Source of the DNA: Symbiodinium natans
Taxonomy: Eukaryota; Sar; Dinophyceae; Suessiales; Symbiodiniaceae
Length of the DNA stretch: 64,000 bases
Direction of reading: 5' to 3'
Assembly (NCBI GenBank): GCA_905221605.1
Contig: CAJNDS010000301.1
Location: 80,398-144,397 of the forward strand
The position numbers and the translations under genes were made by a program. This document shows, piece after piece, positions 54,641-64,000 of this stretch; the stretch's first letter is position 1; every line of letters starts with the position of its first letter. The notes beneath the pieces were generated by a model. The model did not search any database, had not been told where the DNA came from, and saw only the letters and a program-made list of their open reading frames with translations.

Positions 54641-55593
54641 TTGTGTTTTCCGTTGTGCTTATGCAGGTAGTCACATTGGAACACGGCATGCTCTTGTTGT
54701 GCCTCGGCCAGTGGAAGAGTCCGCAGCACTCCGTTGCTTGTCCGCCTGCCGGCAGCCGCAATCTTCGGGATTCCGGGCTAACCCTAAACCCTCAACCCTC
54801 AACACTAAAGCCTAAACCCTAAACCCTAAACCCTAAACCTTAAACCCTAAACCCTAAGCCCAAACCCAGCACCAGAAGCTTTAGGGCTTAGGGGTTAGGG
54901 TGTCACTGACGGCCGGATGCAGGCGGGTTTAGGTTTTAGAGCTTATATGTACCAGAACGGCAAATCCCTAAACCCTAACCCTAAATCCTAAGCCCATCCT
55001 AGAAACCCTAAGCCCTTGCCAGGCGTTTTCGTCTCAGATCCTGGGGATATCCACTTTGCGGTGGAGCTGGAGAAGCCGAGCCTTAGCCCCCTTTGCTTAG
55101 GGTTTAGGGTAGTTTAGGGTTCATCGGAGTTTGTCGTGCCTGGGGCTCGCTTGGCTCAATATCCTTCTTACGCGATAGGGTGTTTTGACATGATTTCGCA
55201 TGATCTTGCTCCGACTAAGTGGGCCGTCAACCCTATAAACCATATCAATCCCGAGATTCTAAACCCTAAAAACCCTACTATCAACTTTAGGGTAAGTACG
55301 GTACGTGCACGTGCGTTAGAGTCTGCTTCGCACGTTGTGCTTGTCTGCGTTGGGTTCACAACGAGCCTTGGCAGCGTAAGCTCTTTCCCCGCACAATCGC
55401 CCAAGCCTGAACGCAAAAAGGTTTTGGGCTTGCCCCCTCCACCCTACACACTGTGAACCCGATAAGCCCCAAACCCTAAAACCTATAAAGCTTATCAAGC
55501 CTACAAGCCCCAAACCCTAAACCCTATATACCTGAAACCCTCTAAACCCTGAGTTTGGACATGTGGAGGGTAGGCTTCCCACTCAAAATTCAC

Positions 55594-55624
55594 ACGCTGA
55601 GGATGACCCTCAGCTGGACGACGC
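55594..55624 (+). CDS. Candidate coding exon, acidic
   Basis: A short frame reads EDDPQLDDA and ends at a possible GT donor. The evidence is coding-like composition only. Confidence 0.2.
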
Positions 55625-56269
55625 AGGTGGGATTCGGGTTTAGGGTTTAGGGCTTAGGGCCGTTTAGGGCCCCAAGAGGTTTCCCTTAATATACTCCTCA
55701 TATGGCCCTTCCAGCCTCTTCGGGGTCCGTAACAAAGGGACCCCCAAAATCCAAGGGTACAAACCCTAAACCCTAAACCCTAAACCCTAAACCCTAAACC
55801 TTAAGGGTCCAAGGCAAAACCCCCAGATAGGCCCGGAGCTCAAAGAGCTTCGGTGAGTCGAGCGCTACCCAGCAGAGGTGTAGCAGGGTTTGACTTTGTG
55901 AGGGTTTAGGGTTTAGGGTTTAGGGTTTGGGGTTTAGGGTTTAGGGTTTAGGGTTGTTGTTTGGGACGTCTTGGGGTTCTCTGTACCCTGTGAATCGGTT
56001 CTTGCGTGTGCAAAGTTGCTTCTTCGCGGGCTTGCCAAGACAACGCCTTCAAGGGATTTTCTTGTATCTGTATCTTCCAGGTTCCTATGTCGGGTGAGCA
56101 GTAAGTGCGGGTTGTAGGGGTATAGTCTAGAAGCAGGTATATCCTCCTTCCAAGGATAGATGTCTTTAGGAGGTAGGATGTAAGCTACTTTTTGGAGCAT
56201 GCAACCCAGCGAGCTGTGGCGTGTCAGGATTTTTCGTAGGTTTTGCTGGGCAGGTTTTGCTGTGCACTT

Positions 56270-56700
56270 GCCCAGCGGGCTGCAGCCGGATGGGAGTTGA
56301 ATGGGAGTGGGACAAAGATAGGAAGTAGGATGGGAGTGGGACAAGGAGAGGCTGGCTGGGCTTGGGAGTAGGGTGGGCAGCAGGATGGATTAGGCTGGGT
56401 GGCAAGGAAGAATAGTAGGTGGGTAGAAAGTAGGAGTAGGATGGGAGTGGGCGAAGGAGAGGCTGGATGTGCTGGGAAGTAGGATGGGTAGTAGGGTGGG
56501 AGTAGGTTGGCGGTGGCAGTGTCGGCTAGAAAGTAGGCTTGGGAGTAGGATGGGCGTGGGATGGGAGTGGGAGAAGGAGATGCTGGCTGGGCGTTGGTGA
56601 GGCTGGGCTTGGGGTGTAGGATGGCAGCAGGATGCGGGTGGCAAAGGAGAGTGGTAGGTAGGCAAGGGAGTGGGCCTGGGAGCAGGGTAGTAGGAAGCTA
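56270..56700 (+). repeat. Degenerate GGGAGTAGGATGGG minisatellite
   Basis: Words GGGAGTAGGATGGGAGTGGG, GAAGGAGAGGCTGG and relatives recur through 430 bp, giving proline/serine/histidine ORFs on the minus strand. Confidence 0.85.
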
Positions 56701-57289
56701 GCTTGCTGGCCCTCCCTCCTGCTGCCGATAGATTTCCAAGCTTGCAAGCAGAGGCACCTTGTTTTTGGTTACGTGAAAGTTCCTTCCGAACTTGTGTCCG
56801 TCGAGAGGCCAAAAGGCAAGGTCCAGTCATCAATGATTTGTGGCTGAGTGGGTTTGGTTGTTCAATGCCCCGGCTCGTCCGAAACTTTCTCAGAGCGTGT
56901 AGAAAACCACGGCGGCTAAACATTCACTCTGGTCACTAACCCTATAGGCCCTCATCCGCCCGCACCGCCACATGCACCAAAGTCACACCAAAATAAGGTC
57001 AGCAAGCATTGTGCTAATCACCGACATAGACTCACAGAAACCAAGACCCCCCCCCTCTCCCAAACCCCCCTAGCCAGAAAATAAGGACAAAAACAAAGAG
57101 GAACAAAAAAAAGCACAAATAAGCCTTATTAATGCTTATTTGCGCAGGGCAGGGGCTTGAAGAAATAACATGAAAATAGGGCTTAATAAGGCTTATTTTT
57201 CGGGATGTTGTTTCGGAAGATAAGGACAAAGTTTCTGAGCGACAGAAGCACATGGTGGGGTTCTGGGCGTGGGTTGGGCCCGAACAAAG

Positions 57290-57420
57290 CCGAAACACGG
57301 CCGAAGTAAGGCCGAAATAAGCCGAAATAAGGCCGAAATAAGGCCGAAATAGACCGAAATAAGACCGAAATAAGGCCGAAATAAGACCCAAATAAGCCCC
57401 AAAGAGGCCGAAATAAACCC
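57290..57420 (+). repeat. GGCCGAAATAA minisatellite
   Basis: Eleven or so units of GGCCGAAATAA and AGACCGAAATAA. Flanking AATAAGCCTTATT words at 57118-57200 and 57548-57592 form inverted pairs. Confidence 0.9.
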
Positions 57421-57843
57421 AACAGAGGTTACGTGGGTTTCTGGGCGGGTTGGGTTGCCCTGCAGTCAACACGTGCCCTAAACTTCTCATAACCGGAAAA
57501 CAACCAGGAAATAGCCAGAACATAAGGCGCTTTCGCTTTGCATCAAAAAATAAGCCTTATTAAAATTTATTTAGGCCTTATTTTTGAGCAAGGGGGGGTT
57601 TGCGGGGGGGGGGGGGGTGGTTGAATCCTGTGATAGACGTTGCAAGTGAACCATTTTTCTTTCAAAAGGGTCTTATCGCTATTGCTTTTTGGACTCTTAG
57701 TACTATTCTTATTGACAATCAGTGTCGCATTCTTAGCCACTCAGGGCCCCCAACCCTAAACCCTGGGACGTCGGGAGTTGGCCCTATCAGGCGGATTGCT
57801 GTAGTATTTACGGTCGCATGTCACAGAAGTCGTCTAAGCAAAG

Positions 57844-58040
57844 AGCCCAATACCCCTTGACTCAGGAAGATGCCTTAAATCAGATTAAGGATCCCTACAT
57901 GAACTCAGGTATGTTCCTTAAGCAAGGAGTACACCTTAAATTCAGATTGAGGATCCCTACATCATGAATTCAGGTATATTCCTTGATCAAGGAGTATACC
58001 TTAAAATCAGATTAAGGATCCCTACATGAATTCAGATATA
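57844..58040. repeat. Family 10 related element with tandem centre
   Basis: GAGCCCAATACCCCTTGA at the left, then a segment containing AAGGATCCCTACATGAATTC repeated three times. Confidence 0.75.
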
Positions 58041-58099
58041 TATATATATATATATATGTATATTCCCCAAACAGTGCTTGCACAATGGGGTTCTTTCGT

Positions 58100-58715
58100 T
58101 CAGAGTAAAGGAATTGGTTGCTGACCGCAACGGCGCGCGCGGCGGTGGGACGGGGCCTTGGTTTCGACGCTCCCGCTGTGGTTTCTCGCGAATTCCGTTG
58201 CGTTTCGATGCTCCCGCTGTGGTTTCGCGCGAATTCCGTTGCATTTCGATGTTCCCCCTGTGGTTTCGCGCGAATTCCGGCCTCTCGTGGCCTCTTCAGG
58301 CCTTTTCTGGGGGGCCACTTAGGTTGCCGACCGCAACGGCGCGCGCGGTGAGACGGGGCCTTGGTTTCGACGCTCCCGCTGTGGTTTCGCGCGAATTCCG
58401 TTGCGTTTCGATGCTCCCCCGCTGTGGTTTCGCGCGAATTCCGTTGCATTTCGATGCTCCCGCTGTGGTTTCGCGCGAATTCCGGCCTCTTCTGGGGGGG
58501 CCACTTAGGTTGCCGACCGCAACGGCGCGCTCGGTGAGACGGTGCCTTGGTTTCGACGCTCCCGCTGTGGTTTCGCGCGAACTCCATTGCGTTTCGATGC
58601 TCCCGCTGTGGTTTCGCGCGAATTCCGTTGCATTTCGATGCTCCCGCTGTGGTTTCGCGCGAATTCCGGCCTCTCGTGGCCTCTTCAGGCCTCTTCTGGG
58701 GGGGGCACTTAGGCC
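58100..58715 (+). repeat. Three-copy GC-rich tandem array with 43 bp subrepeats
   Basis: Units begin GTTGCTGACCGCAACGGCGC at about 58111, 58322 and 58510. Each holds three subrepeats with CTCCCGCTGTGGTTTCGCGC then GAATTCC. Period-3 subrepeat lengths keep ORFs of about 270 codons open on both strands, which marks them as repeat artefacts. Confidence 0.93.
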
Positions 58716-58810
58716 TTTTAAGGGATTGATTATAGGGTATAATAGCCCGCTTACGGGAAGGATAGGGTATAAAGAGCTTTTTAAAGGGGAGCCCATCCTG
58801 GGTAAGCCAG

Positions 58811-58861
58811 GTGACCATGAACATGATCATGGCCTTCGCGCACGCGATGACCGCAGCCTGG
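58811..58861 (+). CDS. Candidate PPR exon (helix A like)
   Basis: After AAGCCAG the frame reads VTMNMIMAFAHAMTAAW, matching the generic VTYNTLI helix A spacing with Asn at position 6. It lies just right of the 58.1 kb tandem array. No partner exon was identified. Confidence 0.35.
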
Positions 58862-58992
58862 ACCCTAGACTACTATTTGCTTAAGAACCCCCAAAAGGGG
58901 TTTAGGATTTAGGGTATAGGGTTTAGACACTCTTCCCAATAAGGGCAATACGTAGGGAGTTAATCTTCTATTTTTAGGGCGTTCATAAGCAC

Positions 58993-59320
<328 letters not shown>

Positions 59321-59678
59321 CGTTTAGGGCCACGACATGCGGGACTCCTGAACTTGAAGGTGGGGATGGGTAAGGGTGCTGGCCACCTGAGTTTCGTGAG
59401 TGACGGTAGTTTCATGGACCCTTAGTATGGCCCCGGCGGTTGAAGCCCCAAAGCGTTCAGAACCACGTGCTGCTGCCATCTGTTTCCTCGTCTGCAACTG
59501 TCAAATTCTCCCGGAAGAAGGGGGCGGTGGAGGGGGTGGGGGGGCAGGGCTCAATTTGGTCTTCTGCTGCCATGTGAACTGCACCCTGAACCCGAAACCC
59601 TAAACCTCCAACCAGGCGGCCTCTAAAGCTGCCCTTGCTTTCGATCCCCACACCCCGAGGCCAACGCACGACATGCCC

Positions 59679-59817
59679 AGCTTGGAGGTTCATGGTACTC
59701 ATTTAACCCAATTATAAGCGCACTTATCCCCCAATTATAACCCATCAGGACACTCAACGGGCTTATGAGTGGGTTAGAAGCTATAAATGGTTAAATAAGT
59801 ACCATGAACCTCCTAGT
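59679..59817. repeat. Foldback element, family 2
   Basis: Arms CTTGGAGGTTCATGGTACTC and AGTACCATGAACCTCCTAG. Confidence 0.88.
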
Positions 59818-59913
59818 GAAGCCCTTAATCCTCAACTGCAGGTCTTGGGACAACCAAGTCGTGCTTTTCATGTTCTGTTTGATCTTTGCACATCTGCAGA
59901 ATCTACACACACA

Positions 59914-59915
<2 letters not shown>

Positions 59916-59949
<34 letters not shown>

Positions 59950-60140
59950 AAATATATGTATATATATATTTATATTTATTGATTTATTTATATTTATTTA
60001 TATTTATTTATATTTATTTATATTTTTTATATTTATTTATATTTATTTATATATATTTATATATTTATATATTTATATATTTATTTATATTTATTTATAT
60101 TTATTTATATTTATTTATATTTATTTATATTTATTTATTT
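59916..60140 (+). repeat. AATA then TTTATAT arrays
   Basis: AATA tetramers turn into TTTATAT-type units over 225 bp. Confidence 0.95.
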
Positions 60141-60667
60141 ACGCGTTTACTTGTTTTAATGGTCGTTTATGCCTTTATTTGTAGAGGCCCCAGCACGCGT
60201 TTCGGGAGTTCGGCACATCAAGGCCTTATTCGTGGAATTGGGCCCCGCGCACCTCCCTCCCTTACGGCCCGCTGGGCCCCTATGAGGATCGCATGTGAGC
60301 GGCGAAAGGGTCTTTGGCCGGAATGCCTTTTGCCTCCTCCCCCACCAAACGGGACACAAGCTTCAAGCCTCATGGTACCCAGAGGACATCTGACAGAGGG
60401 ATATCCACAAAACCCTAAACCCTAAAAACCCTGTAAATCCTTTAACCCCTTAAACCCTCAACCTTTTGAAAACCCTCCTAAGCCCCAAGCCACAGCTCTC
60501 AGTTGCGGGGCGTGGTCTTCGACTACAACCTTTGGCATGAAGAGAGGGAAGATGGGGACATGGCTCGTCCCTCAGCTGGCTGTCGCCCTCTTCCTTGTTG
60601 TTTTTTATTCTTATTGCGGGGTTGTTTGGGGGTGTAGGAGCTTGCTGCATTCCCGTCCGCGTGTCTG

Positions 60668-60675
60668 TGCGTCTG

Positions 60676-60767
<92 letters not shown>

Positions 60768-60795
60768 TGGGTGTGTGTGTGTGTGTGTGTGTGTT
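60668..60795 (+). repeat. CGTG then TG array
   Basis: About 25 CGTG units followed by ten TG units. Confidence 0.97.
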
Positions 60796-62699
60796 CTTTG
60801 GTGTGTATCCTGCTCTGCGCCGGAGTCGGTACTGAAAGTTTGCGGGGCTGCGGTCGGGCTGAGACTTTTGCTTCCGGCATTCCCGGATTGAGACCGGGCT
60901 CGAGGTGTTTAGGGTTTAGGGCTTAGGGTTTAGGGTTTGCTGTGATAGGGCGTAGATGCTGTGAAGGTTTGGATGCAGCAGCGGCTCGAATGCCTCGTCA
61001 GGTGCGAAGAGCAGTTCTGGCCCGATTGTGGAGGGCCGTCTAATACTTGTCTCCCACCCCACGCCGTCCGAGGCGGCAAAACCACCCAAACCTGTTCCTT
61101 GTAGGGTTTAGGCCTAAACTCATGACAATCGCTTACTTCCCCCAAAAAAAAGCCTTTCCGTCACCATGGCCACTTTCAGCCAAGGGAAAGGTTTGAGGCT
61201 AGGTCCTCAGGAAAGGAGAGGTTTGCAGAGTCAGGAGGAGGGAGCGGGGAGGGTCAGGACGCCGGGCCATGGAGGGTCCCGGAGCCTATGCCGGAGTCTT
61301 GGAGCCTTGGTTGGGTCTGGCTCCCCCTTGTTGGGGGGGGTCAGGGCGGTCCCTGCCTGGACCAGCCTGAGGCCCCCTGATCCCTGGACACGCTGCGGCG
61401 AGGGGGTCCGGGTCCTCCTGCCCTGGGGCCTTGGGGCCCCCTGAGAATGCCAGCCACCTTTACTTTATGAAAAGGGACCAGTACTGGTTCCGGTACCGGG
61501 CCCATCGTGGGTGCTACCGACCTCCGGGCTGCAGGGTCGACTTCCGCCATAGACGTCGAAGGGCTTAAGCGCCGCCCCCCCTTCTGTAGGGGGGCGGCCT
61601 AGGCCCTGAATTTAGGGTTTAGGGTTTGCTTTGTTTTTTCCCTGGGTTACCTTTAGAGTTCAGAGTTTAAGGAAGAGCCTGCTGTTTCTTGCCCTGGAGT
61701 CTGTGAAGGGTCTCCAGATTGCTCGCAGCTGAATGAGATGCACTGTCCGCTATGAGAGTTGGGGTTGGGCATGCCAATGTCACGTGTGCTACGTTCGTGC
61801 CCCCCTAAACCCTAAACCCTACACCCTACGCCCTAAGCCCTAAACCTTTGGCACCGGGCCGCTCAGATCCTGCCGTACTTCTCCTGCCCGCTGGCTGGGG
61901 CAGATGTGGTTCGGCAGACGCCGCAGGTGCACGACAAACCCTAAACCCTAAACCCCTAACCCCTAGACCCGAGACCCGAAACCCTTTAGACAGACCTATA
62001 ACACCCGTCCCCCAACACCCGTATTTGTGAGCTCTGTGGATCTCTGGGCTTGGGTCGACTCATGTTGGATTTGGGACTTTGGGGGGTTTCGGGAGTAGGG
62101 CCAGGGTTCTAGATATTTGTAGGGTTTCGGGCTTAGGGTTTTAGATTTCCTCAACTTTCAACCCTAAACCCTACACCCTAAACCCCAAACCCTAAGCCCA
62201 AAACCCCAAGGGCCGAGGCCCTAGAAATGCTGCCAGGGGGCGGCGCCGCCCCCGCTGACGGAGCCCTTTGAGAAAATGACCCCAGAGGCCGGATGCGATC
62301 GGTTGTTTTGTGTTAAGGGTTTCATTTTGTTTTAAAGTTTTTAGGGCTTTTAGGCGTGTTAGGTTGTTTTTTGTTTTTTTAATTTTTCGGGTTCTTTAGA
62401 GTTTTTAGGGTTCTCAGTCTTTATAACTAGGGCTTATATAGGTTTGTTAACTAGGGTTCAGGAGGTTTGAATACAGGTTTCTGGGTACAGGGTTTAGAGA
62501 GGGGTCGTTCCATGGTCCCTTAATAAGGGTTCTGAAGTCTGGGCCCTTGGGTCTTACGGTGGACAGGGTCTATAAGGGGTAGAAAAGCGGTCCCCAGGTC
62601 AGGGCCCATACTACGGGTTTAGGGTTTAGGGTTTAGGGTTTAGGGTTTAGGGTTTAGGGTTTAGGGTTTAGAATTCTGGGCGTAGGGTTTAGGGTTTTG

Positions 62700-63180
62700 G
62701 GTTTAAGGTTTAGGAGAAAGAAAGGCCCCACTCAAGTGACTCATTATTGTGTGCCCTTCATTGTTACTGGGCTTAAGAGGACCATATCTAGGAATGATGT
62801 TCAGAGGGCTCTGAACGGGGCCATCCTAGATATCCATGTTCAGCTTAATTTCCTTTTTGAGTAGCCGAGGGCTGCACCGGCTGCTTTTGTTGGCTACGTG
62901 CGACCTTTGGTTGAAGTTGCCGATGTTGTTGCCATGAATGTTTTGGCGCAGGATATGGCCTGCTTCATTTGATTTAAGCAGCTTTTGCGAAAGTGCGCTA
63001 CAAGATAGCAATCTGTCCAACTCCCCAAGCCAAGAGACCTGCGCAAGGAATGCAAACATTCCCGATTGCCCCAAAACTCTGATCCCTCAGTCAGGCGGGC
63101 GGCAAAAGAAGCTTTGGATCTCAATCCCTACAGTCCCTGAGCACTACATCCTAAACCCCAAGCCCCAAGCCCTGGTAAGT
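62700..63180. other. Unassigned unique sequence
   Basis: About 480 bp free of repeats. Overlapping ORFs on both strands (83 and 170 codons) have no recognisable motif. Confidence 0.4.
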
Positions 63181-63588
63181 CACAGGAGAAGATGGCCGTG
63201 GAGCTCAACACCACGGACGCAGCCTCTATTTAGGGGCCCTAAACCCCAAACTGGGGCAACATCACAAAGGGAGAGGTTTTCCACGGGTCGCAACAAACAC
63301 GTAGCGAACGCATGTTTCGGGTTCAGGGTATGTACAGTACTGGGGGAAGGCGTTCCATTTTCGGTACTTCTATGCGCTCGTGGAGGACACAACCCGAGTT
63401 TCTTGCGTCCGCAGCTTGTCCTCCCCGAAATCGCCAAGGCAAAGTAACATGGATGTGAGACAGGGTTTTGGGTGTCTTTGCGTATTCTACTATCGTGAAT
63501 GCTACGGAAGAGCTTCAGCGAGTTCTCTGGTTCCACAAACCACAGACCCTAAACCCTAAGCCACAAACCCTGAACCCCTTGCTTGCAG

Positions 63589-63655
63589 GACACGTTCACC
63601 TTCCTTTTCTGGACCAACCGGTCGGACTTCCTCCGCTCCTTGGTTGAGTTGACGA
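63589..63655 (+). CDS. Candidate coding exon, possibly PPR helix A
   Basis: A pyrimidine-rich acceptor (CTTGCTTGCAG) is followed by DTFTFLFWTNRSDFLRSLVE. DTFTF resembles the start of a PPR helix A, though the rest departs from the consensus. Confidence 0.3.
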
Positions 63656-63731
63656 CCTGTCGCATACTACTACGGGAACCTGCACAATTGCCAATTTTAT
63701 CTTCCTACAGTCATCTATAATTAGTTAGGAA

Positions 63732-63795
63732 TAGTTAGTTAGGATATATCCTCTTCGAGATATACAGTTAGTTAGAATATATCCTCTTCGAAATG
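63732..63795 (+). repeat. Tandem duplication of about 42 bp
   Basis: The words AGTTAGTTAG and ATATATCCTCTTCGA occur twice in the same order. Confidence 0.85.
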
Positions 63796-64000
63796 CCCCG
63801 TCTAATCAAATAGGCCCCTGTATTCGGATCGGCACAAGGCTTGGCTTGGAAGTGAAATCGGGTAAGGCACGCGCTCAGCGTGCCCACGGCTGCAGTTCCT
63901 GACTTAGCAACAGGTTTGTCATTGAATCTTCTTATCCTAAACCCTAAACCCTAAACCCTAAATAAACCCTAAGTGCTCACCAAAGCACTCGCAGAGTGGT

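Noticed and set aside
56390-56923. 177-codon minus-strand Pro/Ser/His-rich ORF
   Set aside because: It follows the degenerate GGGAGTAGGATGGG minisatellite.
58012-58830. 272-codon minus-strand ORF and overlapping 268-codon plus-strand ORF
   Set aside because: Both are translations of the three-copy GC-rich tandem array. The peptide simply repeats with the DNA unit and both strands are open.

Overview
The window looks like nuclear DNA of a dinoflagellate, probably a Symbiodiniaceae/Suessiales-type alga. The sequence shows hundreds of copies of the TTTAGGG telomere-type heptamer scattered internally in both orientations, no long open reading frame, many short inverted-repeat elements, and exons that can only be joined through GC, GA or GT donors followed by AG|G acceptors. 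That donor mix is established for dinoflagellate introns. The species assignment is inference.

No conventional continuous gene is present, and the longer ORFs (up to 272 codons) are all readings of low-complexity or tandem DNA. The main gene is hidden: between about 17.7 and 43.6 kb, on the + strand, 31 very short exons (17 to 83 nt) can be read in order as one continuous frame without a stop. Joined, they give 13 complete consecutive pentatricopeptide repeat (PPR) motifs, 11 of them exactly 35 residues long, with the usual Cys/Glu at motif positions 12/13 and Trp at position 18. About 1.4 kb of coding sequence is spread over 26 kb, and the 30 introns use 18 GC, 9 GA and 3 GT donors. Both ends of the gene are unresolved. 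Further PPR-like exon candidates lie downstream to the right edge (44, 46, 49, 53.6, 58.8 and 63.6 kb).

Left part (0 to 17.7 kb): telomere-like tracts, the largest at 2.65 to 3.07 kb, inverted-repeat elements, and a few ankyrin-repeat-like exon candidates at 0.24, 5.54, 7.09 and 7.67 kb. One pair of these splices cleanly. Middle (17.7 to 43.6 kb): the split PPR gene, whose introns carry the telomere-like tracts and at least a dozen families of 80 to 160 bp foldback elements. Right part (43.6 to 64 kb): scattered PPR-like exon candidates among simple repeats, a 79 bp near-perfect palindrome (47.36 kb), a 1.54 kb element with about 55 bp terminal inverted repeats enclosing three internal arrays (50.41 to 51.95 kb), a three-copy GC-rich tandem array (58.1 to 58.7 kb), and long AGT, TTTATAT and CGTG arrays (59 to 60.8 kb).

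If the PPR gene is expressed, its product would be an RNA-binding solenoid, most likely acting on organellar transcripts as PPR proteins generally do. No targeting peptide or start codon is visible in the window. All splice assignments come from reading the sequence and have not been tested against RNA.
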